DNA from: Pteria penguin
Taxonomy: Eukaryota > Mollusca > Bivalvia > Pterioida > Pteriidae
DNA: 64,000 nucleotides
Reading direction: 5' to 3'
Assembly (NCBI GenBank): GCA_035048485.1
Contig: CM068584.1
Span: 57,227,739 to 57,291,738, forward strand
Positions 27,801 through 42,800 of the stretch are shown piece by piece. A program made the translations under genes and the position numbers. The notes below the pieces were generated by a model that did no database searches, was not told the DNA's origin, and was given only the letters and a program-made list of their open reading frames with translations. Each line of letters opens with the position of its first letter. Positions within the stretch are counted from its first letter, which is position 1.

Positions 27801-30800
27801 CCTCTTCTGAATTATTCAATTACACTAAATTTTAGAATTTCAGACAAAATACTTTTGTATAAAAGAAAAACACTTACAAGACCGAATGTGCAAATTTTTC
27901 TCTTTGGAGTATTCATTGCTTGTTGTGGTTACAGATGAAGATTCAGCTAATGGCATTGTTATCCAAGATGACAGGTTTGATGCTCTAAGATCTGTTGTAG
28001 GGGATAATGTAGCTGATATCATAACCACTGACGTATCATTCAAGGTTGAAATATTTGTTGCTCTAGGTAAGGGATTGGAATGTAACACTGAAGGAGTAAC
28101 GGTCGAAGGCACATTCACCTTTGTTGGGGAAGTAATATCTAGTAACAAACCAGTATTCACCACAGAAGAAGTCACAGCCGATGGCGTACTTATCCATGAT
28201 GGAAGGTTTGTATCACTAGGGAGTGTACCAACTGAAGCCACAGAAGAAGTCACAGCCGATGGCGTACTTATCCATGACACGAGGTTTGTATCACTAGGTA
28301 GTGTACAAACTGTTGCCACAGAAGAAGTCACAGCCGATGGCGTACTTTTCCATGACACAAGGTTTGTATCACTAGGTAGTGTACCAACTGTTGCCACAGA
28401 AGAAGTCACAGCCGATGGCGTACTTATCCATGACAGGAGGTTTGTATCACTAGGTAGTGTACCAAATGTTGTCATAGAAGAAATCACAGTCGATGGTGTA
28501 CTTCCTCTTGAAGAAAGGTCTGTGGCTTTAGGGAGTGCATTAGTTGTTACCATAGAAGTCACAGCCGATGGCATATTTCTTCTTGAAAGAAGGTCTGCAG
28601 TTCTAGGGAGTGCATTAGTTGTTACCATAGAAGTCACAGTCGATGGCATACTTCTTCCTGAAGAAAGGTCTGCGGTTTTAGAGAGTGCACTAGCTGTTAC
28701 CACAGGAGTCAAAGCTGATGGCGTACTTATCCATGACAAGAGGTTTGTATCACTAGGTAGTGTACTATCTGTTACCAAGGAAGTCACAGCCGATGGCGTA
28801 CTTATCCATGACACGAGGTTTGTATCACTAGGTAGTGTACCAACTGATGCCATAGAAGAAGTCACAGCGGATGGCGTACTTATCCATGATGGGAGATTTG
28901 TATCACTAGGTAGTGTACCAACTGATGCCATAGAAGTCACAGCTGATGGCGTACTTATCCTTGAAGAAATGTGTGTGGCTGTTGTAAGTGCAGTAGTTGT
29001 TACTATAGAAGTTATAGCTGATGGCATACTTATCGTTGATAACACATTTGTATCTTTAGGTTGTGCACTACTTGTTGCCATTAAAGCAGTCACAGACAAA
29101 GGCATTCTTCTCATTGGTGGGAGTGTTGCATCTTTAGGTACTGTACTAGTTGTTGTTATAGAAAAAGTCACAGCCAATGGTATATTTATCCTTAATGAAT
29201 GGTTTGTATCTGTAGGTACTGTACTAGTTGTTATCATAGAAGAAGTCACAGCCGACGGCTTACTTATCCATGATGGGAGGTTTGTGTCATCAGGTAATCT
29301 ATTATCTGTCATTGTAGAAGTAGTTACAATTGATGGCAGCTCTAACAAAGATGCATTGGTTGACAAACTGGCACAATGTTTTGTAGAAAGGGATCTATCA
29401 TGCTGAAATAGACAAATGATTTAAGAGTTTACATCATATATGTATATCTATTACCTTTGTTAAACAATCTATATATTCTAAATGCAATTCAAAGGTAGCT
29501 TTATTGTGCAAAAATGAAGAATACAAAAATTCTTCCATTGAGAAGAAATAACATATCAAGATGAACAAATAAATGGACAGGTAACTGTTAAAGTAGAAAC
29601 ACTATTGAAAGAAGTATTCTGATATTATTGCTTAAGCAATACATGTCCCCTACCTTTGCCAACAAATTTTACAATGCACCCATTTATAAGGGGCTGATAC
29701 TGTAATGACATTTTTCAGAATATATAATGCATAATGACACTTAACATTTATGTGAACCAAAACAAAATTCAAAACTGATTTGTAACTTGTCATGGTATTA
29801 AGCATTGTAGTTTTGTACTAAATATCAAATGATAACAAGCAGTCTAAAAATCTGAAACCAATTGTGGGAAACTAAGAATATGTATTTGCATTAATTTTGT
29901 AAGTCCAAGGGTCATTAAACTTAGCGAAAAATCAAAGAACCGAAACAAAATTTGAACAAAATGATATTTTTTCAAAGGAGAATTTTTATTTGTGTCAAAT
30001 TCTTCTGACATCGAAATTATGAAATCTGCTTGAAACTCAAACCTGGTCTGAAAGACCGCTTTATACACCCACATGCAAATTTTCATCAAGATGTCTTACT
30101 CAATGTTGAAGAAAAGTACAGGAAACTGGTGGGATGGACTGACAGAGGGATGGACAGACAGACGAACAGGGAGGAAACCTAAAGTCCCCTCTGAATTCAC
30201 TGATAAGGGACTAAAATCCAAATTTTTTACCCCAATATTATGAAATCTGCTTGAAACTCAAACTTGGTCTGTAAGTCCACTGTATACATGCACATGCAAA
30301 TTTTCATCAAGATATCTTACTCCATGTTGGAGAAAAATGTGGAAAATTGGTGGAACCAACTGACAAAAGAACAGATAGACAGAGGGAGGGACAGATGGAT
30401 GGAGAAGAAACCTATTGTCCCCTCCTAATTTACCAGAAGTTGACTAGCATAATATGCATCTTATGAATGTCAAGACTATATTATTTTCTTTAAATAAATT
30501 GTTTAATTCTAATTTTGATATATCAAGATGGGTACAGTTCCAATATAGCATACATGAAAGTGGTCACAAGGACTGGGCAAAAAGATGCAATGAAACCCAT
30601 CAGAAAAATAGCTCCATATACTTGAAGTTAAAGAAAACCTGTCAACAGAAAGGATGGAAGACCTGGTTGTTTCCAATAAAAAAATCTTCATATTTTACAT
30701 GATTACACTGATCTGAAGACTCAACATGTTTAACTTACATTTTGCTGTAACAAATAAGACTGGATAGTGACGTCGCAATTTAAGCAATAGCATCAGACTA

Positions 30801-33800
30801 AAATTCTTGGCAAAGAGTAACATATCCAGTCATGAACTGCTTATGTCATGTAAAATATAAAAATTGTCTATTGAGATCAGTTGCAGAGGGTTGGGGGTTC
30901 AGTTGGCATGATGAATGCTTATTGCAGTGGGAATCACTAGTAATGACAGAAAGAGAGCAGCAAGAGTCCTGAGAGAAGAAGCAGAGAAAGCCTCAAGCTG
31001 GATTTAGCATAGACGAGACATTGAGGAATGGTTGGTTGATTGGTGTTTTTTTACGTCGCTTTCAACAATATTTCAGTTATATCACGACATGGAAGCAGGA
31101 GGTTACCAACCTCTTAAACATAGTGGCGCAACCCGGGAATCGAACCCGGATCGTCGGCGCCGCAAGCCAAGCGCTTAACCACTACACCAAGCCTGCCCCT
31201 CATTGAGGAATGGAAGCCGCATGAAACGCAGTGGAACATCAGCACTGTAGACCTGCCAGCTGTAGGACATTATGGTTTTTAAGGGTTAAAATGTCCAGTG
31301 ACAGGTGGTAATAACCATGCATCTGATGATGTCAAAAGCAGCCACCCAGGATGCAAATGACAGCAGAGTACCCAAACCAATTACAAGGGTCACAAAGAGA
31401 TGTCAGAAGAAATCTACCCGACCAGAACATCTAACAGAAACATGTATTCCGTATGTAAGTTATCTGAAATGCACATACTTTAAAATAATTCAATTTGTGA
31501 ATGCCAAAAGGTAACCCAAGATAGGGACGTCTACAAATGGATGGATAATTGGGAATGTTATAAAAAATCACCAAACTTTTTCATTCACAGATAATAATAA
31601 TTATTATAATGATGACAGCAAGAGAAAAGATTAAATAAATGTACAGTAAGAAAGCATTATAAATCATGAGCAACACATAACCCCCCATCCTCCCAGGGGG
31701 ATTTTATAAGGGTACCATATTCTAAAAGCTTATAAAAAATTATGCAAAATGAGCCATGTTAGCAATTAAGCCATTGGGGCTTTAAGGAGTTTTGGGGCAA
31801 AATCATGAAAATTTTAACAAAAATTGTTGAAAAATGGAAAATTTTTCTTAAATTTTCTATTTATAGTTATTTTTAATATAAAAACACGCATTCTTATAGT
31901 ATTTGATCTGCTCTTTCTGATGGTGTAATTAACAATATTACATCTCAAATAAATAAAAAAAATTGGGGGGCAAAAAGTTAAAGTTTTGTATAATATTGTA
32001 AATTAATTTATAATTTCTTTACTTTTTGTTCTTTAAGCTAAATACCATCAAAGTTACTTTTTTTTCATAAGTATGATTGATTAATACAATGTATACTTTT
32101 TCAAATGGTGTATAATAATTACATATACCTATTTCTAAATGCATATTTATTAGTTATTTTATATGAGATTTTTTCAATTTCCAAAAATCAAGCTTTGATG
32201 ATATTAGTCTTATATCTTGAATTTCTTGGGATATAATTAACTCCTCTAGCATGATTCTATATTTGCTTTGTGAATTTGGTGATTGAATATTTTTTTATTA
32301 AATTTATGGTAGAACTATTAATAAAATTTGTATTTACTATTGAAATACTGAAAAAGAAATTTAACAAAAATGTATTTATTAAATGTTACATGTTCCTTCT
32401 TCCCATTATCGATTCCAATGATTTTATGAATCATTTTTTGCAAATCTTCATAAACTTGTAGAGTCAAGTACTGGTAATGAATATGTGTATTTAAATTATT
32501 GGTACCAATACTTGGTTCATATCAAACTTAACCCAACAACTAATCATTATCACTTTCATCTTAATAAATTTCATCACTGAAGATTCCTGGCTATATCTTC
32601 CTCAACATCAGACTCGGAAGAATCTCTCTTACACAAAATGTCAACCAATAGAATGATTTTCCAATTTAACATGATATACGGGGTCTTATGCCAGACATCC
32701 TACTTTTTGCCGGGATTTTCATTATGACGTTAATATTAGCATAGTGACCTCAGAGTAGAATGATGTAACATATTACGGCAAATTATCATATATCTTGCAT
32801 TATATTAAATAAAAAATCAATAGGAAAACAGTATATTGCTGATGAACTATGTCATAATTTTATTGGATCCTAACTTCCACCCACTCTGATAAATATTAGG
32901 TAGTTTAGGATTTTTCACATCAGCATGGTTCCAAATATAAGTTTTGAAGTTCACCCTCATAATGTGCATTTTGAGCGAGGACTTGCAAGGAGCAACAAAT
33001 TCATATCAATGCTGTTACTTGAGTCAAGAATAATGCCATTCTCTTGATTCTTTTTGCATAATTTAACAAAAAGCAATTTGTTAATATTGTCACACATTGT
33101 ATTGCCAAAAATGGCAAAAAAGAAAGCATTCAATTCTTTCAAACAAATAAACGCCACACTGATGTCGCTCACCAATTTGATGTAGTAACTCACCATAATC
33201 AGGTCTCTTTTGTCCAAGTTTCAGTGCACATAATTTGCCTCTCCTAACAAAGGCACTTGTAACACAACCGGTGAGACAATGAAGTGTTAGCAATAATGAG
33301 CAAAATACTCTAGAGAGAACTGTAGGTCAAAGCATAGTAATCGACCCTTCCATTACACGGATTATTTGTTGAATTTTGTGACGTCACAATACATTTTCAA
33401 TGTTTGTCCGAGGTATGGCCGAAGTTTAAAGCATTGCGACGTCATCAAATTTAACAAAATTTCGAGCGTAAATGGAAGGGTCGTTTATTTTCCCAAAGAA
33501 TTCAATGTTAAATTATTCAACTTCAGCATAACTTTCTACATCAGCTTATCAAAATGTTTGTCAGACGCTCCTCTACTTGAATTTTAACAGTTTACTATAG
33601 GTTATTCACCGTTATCTCGAGAAAATATTGCTGGAGGTAGATCACCCCCAAATATTACCAAAAATTCATATGAAAACAACAACCACATTTTAACAATTAT
33701 TTTACAGCAGAATCTATCTTTATTTATAAATTGATCAAATAATTTATCCAATCACAGCCCCCAATATATTTAAGTACCAATCCCATTCTCTCCCTACATC

Positions 33801-36800
33801 ACATCAACCAATACTACCTCTTGTTAATTACTCGTATCAATCTTTGACCTATAGAAGCATTTAAGTAAACTACAGTGATAGCGATGATGTTTCTATATTT
33901 TTATTTAATAGTATTAATTATTCCAAAATTTAAAATAACTTAAAACATCGTTCGGTGTAATTTATTTTTATTTTCTGAATTATTAATTCTTTTTCCAGTT
34001 TGAATTTGCCGCCTTTAATTAACTTACTCATTATGTTTATCCGGTCATTTCATTGGTCAGTTTAGCCTCCAATTCTTCTTTTTGCCGCTTTTTGAGGTAG
34101 TTAGATATTAGCAGAGACGCCATTGTATGAGAAGAGAGCTTGTTTTGAAATTTGTGAATTTATTAAGTGTATGGATCCATTAGTCGCTATCTGTGAGTAT
34201 ATTTTAATTATTGTAACACGTAGTACATATATTATTGTTCACATATTGATATTTTCATATATTTCATTCAATTGTTTACATCACTGATTTTAACCCATTC
34301 AGTCATTGTTTATCTTGTCTGTATTTTCTGTATTAGATCTATTACAGTTATTCAGTTTATTATATAGTTTTAATATAACACATGTAATTAAAAGCTCTAT
34401 TGAATTTCAAATGTTCTACGTTATGTGTGTTTGTATTACTAGTTCATTACATGTACGTCATTGTGCATTGTGTATTAGAATGTGTAACTAGTTAGTATTT
34501 TTGTTTTATTGTTTAGATTCATTGCATGATGTGAGATTTCTCCTTGCAAGATTTACAAAAGGGTGATTGAATATTATAACCTTTGCTCAATAAGCAGGTA
34601 TGAGTTACTTTTAAACTTTTAGACCTTTTTCTATATTTTATTTGGTATTGATTAATAAATAATATTTATTTAGGTTGATAGTACTTGTATATCTTTATAT
34701 TAGACACATTATCAGATATTCTTGAAAGCGTTATGTGAATTATATTTCGCGCAAATTGATTTTTTTGATAAACTTTATCTGATAAGGGAGATAACTCTTA
34801 TATTTCAGTATATTTTTGATAAAGTAAATTTCTGGTACATGATGTCATAATTAGATACTAATTGTGTAATGTGTTATATCTATTTCATAAAGTTGAATTG
34901 TGTTTTTATGTTATGTAGAATATTGTTTGTAAATATCTATTATGTTTTTATTATATTACAGGGTTTATCTTACACCCTACTGAAAAAATAAAGCCCTGTT
35001 CCCGAACCCACTGAGTCTGTTATTTATGGATTGACCTGGTTACACTACTTTATCATACTATACAAGAACCTATCAAACAAAAGGGGCAAATCTGATCTGT
35101 TTATAGGTTAAATGGACTGCATGAACAAGAAAATGAGGTCAAACTGCAGTTTTGCAGTACTTTTGAAATGTATAATACAATTTTTCCTGAGTTTCCAGGT
35201 GGGGAACTGTGCCTTGATGTCATTAGTAATTGAGATTGTGGTTTTTTTTTTTACAATTATATATGGCACCACTATATTCTAAAATGGCAATTCTTATTTC
35301 AGGAGTTCTTATATGCGCTCTTAAAATTTTAAAGTTCTTGTTTCTTTTTATCAAGCTTCAATTGATAGATGAGAGTTGTAAAGGCTAAAATGAGTTTTCA
35401 TTAGTTTAAGTGAATTTTTAAATATTTTGCTTGAAGATGTGAATAAATATACATGTATATATATGATAGGAGATATAAAAGAACCTTGTGGAATTCCAAA
35501 TCAAATTCTTAAACTTTTTCCATGCTTATTAATGTAAAAGTTATCTACTGTCTTTATATAAATAAGTACATGTATATTTGTCTGCTACATTATTTGGGGC
35601 TTTTTTTATAAATTTGCATAAAAATAATTTAAAAACGCAAAAATAAAATAATAATACTTTCTTAAGTCTCTATCAATATTATTTAAGAAGGTTATAAAAT
35701 ATAATTTAATAACATTTACAAGTTGATATCATATACAGGGTTCTCAATAAGTTTAGAAGTAGCAGGTGAATTTAAAGAAAGTAGGAGTCAAAATATGCGA
35801 GCGCCAAAGGGTCCAGGGGCATGAGAGTTTGGTGGTAACCATTTTACCAAATCACTTAGATGATTCATCTCTAAGTTGGCACAAGTTCGCAGAATAGACA
35901 TATATAGAATATTTGCTGAGTAAATGCAGTAAGTGGAGGGCCCAATGACACAGCTGACTCATATATTATCTTATGTCTATCAGTAATGAACCAATTTTAT
36001 TTTTAAAAAAATGTTTTATTTTGTAGATTCAGAGTAGATCTCTGGCAAAGTATCCTGTTATTTTCTTCATTATTATTATTTCTACTTTCGTTTTTAAAAC
36101 ACGCACGTGTTACAGTGTGGGATCGGGATTAAACGTAAATAAGGTTTGTGACATGGGGGCCCAGTGACGTGTGTTGTAATTTCAGCTGAAACTCGCTGAA
36201 TATATTTCTCCGACCGTGACATCTGTGTTTCATTAAAGTAAATCCATGATATAGTACAACTTTTTTTTGACTTTGCTATAGAAAGTACGTGGCGATTTTG
36301 CCCGAAGTAGCAGGTGGGAAATCGCCGGTCGCCGGCTCGAAATGAGAACCCTGCATATACAAATATTAAGGTAAGATTAAAAACCTTTGCTTTCATGATA
36401 ATGAACAAAAATAAGGGGGCAGTTTTTTTTTTTAAATCTTAACAACATCTTTATGCCTTATCACTGAAAGCTATAATATACCATAAAATTTTCCTCAGAT
36501 AATGTACTAATATACTTTGAGACGGTGTATATTTGCATTCAACCCCTCTATACATAACAATACCAAATGAAACATTTTGAAGGAGTTTCCGGAAAAAAAC
36601 TTTTTTTTTTTTTACTTTTCATTAACAAATGATTAATATTCATAATAATTATGCAAATGAGTTACTTTACATACTTTATTATAATTTGAAAGATCAAATG
36701 TAGAACTTTCATTTGAGACTAGTTTCAACTCTCTAGCACCATTATTAATCAAGATATCACATCAGATTTTGCTTTACATAAGGTCAATCAGCGTCATTTT

Positions 36801-39800
36801 AACGTCAATAACTTCTTACAGCCCCAATGGCCAGAGTGCAAACAAGTCTTAAAATGTCCCTTATATAATTCTCTTTTCAATGGTATGTGCCTGCAAAACA
36901 GCCAAACAACATTCATATCATAGACTATTATTTAAGCACTTTGCTAATTTAAACACTGTTATTATCAAAGTAACAGCATCATTGAATATTTTATTATAGC
37001 AACTACGAAAGATTTTATTGCAATAGAGATGGAGCATGCATTTGAAAACAATATCAATGAGAAATACTAAACAACATATTGAAAAACATGCATTTCATAA
37101 TACCTTTAATGGTAATAATTGTTTTGATAGCCGAGGTGTGGGGTTTCTATGGACAGTAGGATCAGGAACAGATGTCTTGATTACTGACTGACTACAAAAC
37201 TGCTGATGTGCTGGTATATCTAATAAATGAATAAATGTTAATGTATGTGACCATACAATTAATGCAAACAAGACTTTTCCATATTTTATAACATAACAAG
37301 AGCAACGCCTAGCGTGGCATAATATGCTCGTCGCTTAATTCGGACAGGATCAATTCGCATTTGTCATGATTTTCATGAGAAACATCTGACGTTTATTTAA
37401 GTTAATTGCGTTTCATAGCATTTTATCATAGGAATAAGTCCAAGGGTAATAACTCCTGCAGAATGGTCCTATCCAACCCATCTTGGAACTTGACCTGCAA
37501 AAAAAAACTTGAAATTTTTTAGAACTAGCACCCCCCCCCCCCTCCTAAAATTATAAATTTCTCAAAAATGAAAAAAAAGATATCAATACCTGTAAAATAT
37601 GTGGAAGTTGGTACAGTTTACTTGTTTCATGGTAAATTTCATAATGTTTTTACAAAAATTAGATTTTTAATGAATTTTCAAAACAAAATCTTCAAATTTC
37701 TAAGTCCAAAGGCCATAAATCCGTCAAAAGTATGTCAATCGTAACAAAACTCGAACTGGTACTGACGCCGCTTGAAATAAAGCTATATACCAAATTTCAA
37801 CTCAATATCTTGAAAGACGGCAAAAAAAAGTCAGGAAAACATGACCTAGGACATACGGTCACTCCCCCACCCCCCTCCCCACCCTAAAATTATCAATTTC
37901 TCAAAAATGAAGAAAAAGATATTAAAACCCGTAACATATGTGTAGTTGGTACATTTTACTTGTTTCATAATAAATTTCATAATGTTTTGACAAAAAATAG
38001 ATTTTTAATGAATTTTTTAAAAAATCTTGAAATTTATAAGTCCAAGGGCCATAAATCCGTCAAAAGTAGGTCAATCGTAACAAAACTCGAACTGGTACTG
38101 ACGCTGCTTGATATAAAGCTATATCCTAAATTTCAACTCAATATCTTGAAAGACGGCAAAAAAAAGTCCGGAAAACATGATCTAGGACATATGGTCAACC
38201 CCCCCCCTTAAAATTATCAATTTCTCAAAAATGAAGAAAAAGATATTAAAAATCGTAACATATGTGATAGTTAGTACACTTTACTTGTTTCATGAGAAAT
38301 TTCATAATGTTTTGACAAAAAATAGATTTCTAATGAATTTTTTTAAAAATTTTGAAATTTATAAGTCCAAGGGCCATAAATCTGTCAAAAGTAGGTCAAT
38401 CGTAACAAAACTTAAACTGGTACTGACGCCGCTTAAAATAAAGCTATATACCAAATTTCAACTCAATATCTTGATAGATGGCAAAAAAAAGTCAGGAAAA
38501 CATGACCCCGGACATTGGTCATGGCCACAGAACACAATCAGCAAGCTGTCAGACTGTTCCATATTTTGATATTGCATGGTTTAAGCATGTTTAAAAGTAC
38601 ATGTATGTTAAAAATTTATTAAATGGCTATTGCCTTTCATATACATGTGTCATAGCAACTTTCATTGCTCAAAATATAGGACTTTCTGGTATTAAAATGT
38701 AATACAATGGGGTCGCTAAAAGTTGGCACAGCCATTTTTTTTTTTCAGACTTTTATGTCTAAAAAAAAGGTTTTGTAGGACAAATTCCTCAAATATAGGA
38801 CTTGATAGGAATCTTTCATTTTTTATAGGAAATATAGGAATTATATAATAGGACCCACTATGACCAATGCATATATCATAATTATTTGGTATTTGAAAAG
38901 TACTGTTTTTAATATTCTTAATGATTAATTGGTAAAAGGTTTGAAAAGTGAAATGTTAACTCAGGAAAGGTATTAATTATAGAATTTATAAGCATGATCT
39001 AAACTTTGTGAGAAATTTTCTATTAAATTAGCACTTAAAGATTTTTAAATTATGTAATACAAAATGTAATATAAAATATTAGTTGAAGTTGGAAGATGGA
39101 ATAATACACCAGAGTTTATAATATGTATAACAAATAAGAACTTGACAAAGAGTTTCATTTTATTTTTATGTAATGGCATTACAGAAGGAAATTATGATTT
39201 TAAATTCAACAATTGCTTAACAACTCAAATGTACCTAAACTTACAAAGTGGAAAATTTTTTAAAATGTTATAATAGAGAAAGTGGATTCTCTGTATCCAA
39301 GCAGCTCTTTCATAGATTTACATCAATTGTCTTTTGAAATATTTACCACACAAATTGTTTCATTTATTATGCCCCCAGTCTTTAGACCAAGAGGGCATAT
39401 AGAGATTGGGTCATCCTTCCGTCTGTCTGTCCGTTTGTCCGTCATTCTGTCCTGCTTTTCACAAAATACAATAAATTAAACATCATTCACCAGAGACTTC
39501 ATATTTAACATGCATACTCAACTAATGAAACCCTTTCAAGTGACACCAAAGTGAATGACCTTATGACCTTGACCATGACCTTTATACTAAAAATACAATA
39601 AATTTTGTTTCATTTGACACAGAGACTTCATATTTAGCATGCATTCTCAACTAATGAAACTCTTTCAAAAAAAAAAAAAACACCAAGGTCAATGACCTTG
39701 TGACCTTCACCTACATTTCAAAATTTGCCTTATTTGGACTTGTTACCGCCGGGGGCATTCGTGTTTCACTAACGCATCTTGTCTTTAAAACTGTCATACA

Positions 39801-42800
39801 AGGTCAAACCCGACCATAAGACAAACCTGTAAGTCAGCTACGGCACGCTTTTCATATGTTTTCACTATACCCTGAGTGACGGTATACAGTAATATTATTA
39901 GGAAAGCCCATCAATACAACACCATTTTCAGTGCTTTATCATTGTAAAATTGCAGTAATTTAAAAAACTCATCGAGAGACACACATAGCATGAGTTTTCT
40001 GCTTAATAAAATAATTCAAGATAACTTGTGAAAATATGTGAAAGAGCTGCTTTAATCTGTTACACTGACTTTGTATATTTTACATAGCATGTGCATTATT
40101 ATTATTTATATTTGTATATTGATTTACACTCTCTACGCAGTAATTGAGTTTAATGAAACTAAACAATCTGTCATTATCTCATTGTTACTCATTATCATTC
40201 GTCATTTGTTTGATATTCGATTTTTAATTTAAACTGATAATATCAATATATAGATTGTTAGATGATAACAAGCTTGGTTGATTGCATTGTTGACTGGCTG
40301 ACTTTAGTACTTCCATTGAAACTCTTTTTTTCTAATTTTTTAATTCACTTTTTATGTTATTCTCTTGATTAATGCATTAACATTTGAAGAGATTTAAAAA
40401 GGGGAGTCATGGTTCATACTGGAATTCTGTACCAAAATTCCACGACTTTTCCATGACTCATACCACATTTTCCATGACTTCACAGATGGACAACAGACAA
40501 ATTACTTTGACGATAAAGCTACTCCGTACTATTAATTACTACTATTATGTCAAGCGCTTCCTTGAAACATTGCAAAACTAAACATATGAACCAACATGCT
40601 TTCGGAAAATCCAGATTTCGCGATGTTTCGAAGCAAACATAGGAAAATATTTCAGAAGATTTAGATACAGCCTGGAAGACTGGAAAATGGGGAACAGTGA
40701 AATTCCATGACTTTTCCAAGACCTTACACCAAATTCCATGACTTTCCATGGCTGCATCCAATATTCCATACCTTTTCAAGACCCAGGTCAAATTCCATGA
40801 CTTTCCATGCCCTGTACGAACCATGGGAGTGAAAACTAGTTTGACAGCAGTGAGTGTATTAGAACTAAAATGGGGTGTTCCCAGGAACACATGTGTTGCC
40901 TGTGCGTGTTTTATGTAAAAGTGTGACTAGAAGGCTGATGGACAGATGGACAGACAGGCAGATGGTGATCCCTATGTGCAGCTATGCTTTGCTGGTGACA
41001 CAAAAATCAGAAATTACAATAATTATACAATTTTTCCAGTGTATGAAACTTGTTCCAAGACATCAATTTTCCTTTTTAAAGATCAAACCCAATACACGAG
41101 TTTATCTATATGAATTCTGTGATATGCTTGATTCTGGAAATAAGGACAGGCAAAGGCAACACCATAAGTAGCTCCACGCCTTTCCCTCAAATATTTATTT
41201 ATAAACAGTTGTATGAACTTTAAAGAAAATATTTAAAACCAGAAAATTGCATCAAAGATGTAATATTTCAACGTTATATGCCAAAATGCAAAGTGTCTTC
41301 ATACCTTAAATTTTAGATGGTTTTATAATAGATGAAATGGAAATACCGATATAGTCCAGAAACCATATTCATTTATCAAGGCTGTATGACCCTGAACTTT
41401 GACATTTTGATCCTAAAATCGATAGCCCACATCCATGACTCCTGGGGAGTATGTGTGTGAGGTTTCATAACAATAAGCGGAATGTAAATAAATTTATATT
41501 CTGGAAATCACATTCACCTATTAAGGCTCTATGATTTTAACCATTTGGTCTTAAAATCAATAGAGTGCATCCACTTCTCATATATAGTAAGCGTGTGAAG
41601 TTTAATTAAACTAAAGCTGTCCTAACGGGACAAATATCCCCCACAGCAACAAAGTTGAAAGCAATGAGTCCAAGGATATATAAAAAAAAATGGCCCTGAG
41701 GATCCCTGACTTTTACTATACAGCTTGATTTGTCATGAGGAATAAGAAAATATATGGTTAAGGGGTGAGGATCTGAATAATTGTCTAGATAATTGAAGAT
41801 TCCTGAAATGAAGAGGGTGGGGAATGGCCCTAGGGACTCCAACCTTTTCCAATACAACTTGTTTTGTCAAGAGGAATAAGAAAATACATGGTAAAGGGGT
41901 GGGGATGTGAACCAGTTTTGAGATAACTGAAGATTACTGAAATGAGGAGGGTGGGAAATGAACCTGGGGATCCTTAACTTATGCTATACAATCCTCTTGT
42001 CATGAGGAATCAGAAAATATATAGTTTTAGGTGGGGATTTGAACTACTTTTGAGATAAACAAGGTTTCACCATCACGAAGGTCAAAGATCAAGGTCAAAA
42101 TCAAGGTCACAGTGACCCAAGTTTATACACAATACATTGCCCTCCCATGATGCATCCATAGAAAAAGTATCAAAATCCTAGGTACTATTTATGATCATAG
42201 AGGTCAAAGGTCACAGTCAAGATCACAGTTACCTAATTTTGGTACATGACACATCGTCTTCCCATGATGCATCCACATATACAGTTTGATAAACCTAGGT
42301 GATATGGTTCAAAAGTTATGCTCCAGATATGAAGTGGCCCAGGTTTTACTATCAAAGAGGTCTAAAGCCAATGTAAAGGTAACAGTGACCTAATTTTGGT
42401 ACATGACACATCCCATTCCCATGATACATCCAAATACCAAGTTTGATCATCCTGAGTCCTACGGTACAAAAGTTATGCAGTGAACACAAATCGGGATGGA
42501 CAGAAGGACAGACAGACAGACATGGTGATTTTTATATACCCCGCCAAACTTCATTTGCAGGTGGGGTATAATTATAAGGAATATAAACTTACAAGACCAA
42601 ATGTTCAGCTTACTATCCTGCTATGTCAACTATTCATCTTTACTCTCTTGTCATAAAGGGATGAATAATTGCAAGTTTCGACTGTTGCTGTGGGGGTATT
42701 TGTCTTGTTAGGACAGCTCTATTTCTTTTCCTAAGTTCAAGGGACAATACACTGTCAAAAATCAGTGGACCTGAACCAAATTCGAACTTGACCTGCATAT

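Noticed and set aside
27886..29406. 506-codon open frame on the plus strand
   Set aside because: It mirrors the minus-strand repeat exon. That exon has a good acceptor, a GTAAGT donor and phases that fit both neighbours, and the plus frame has none of these.
30735..30755. Possible 6-nt micro-exon (CAAAAT) between TTTGTTACAG and GTAAGTT, minus strand
   Set aside because: It would keep phase between the exons at 37104 and 29402, but six bases carry too little information to call.
32957..33293. Two overlapping minus-strand frames that might be a decayed gene
   Set aside because: I could not match either to a family, and there are no splice borders to link them to the host gene.
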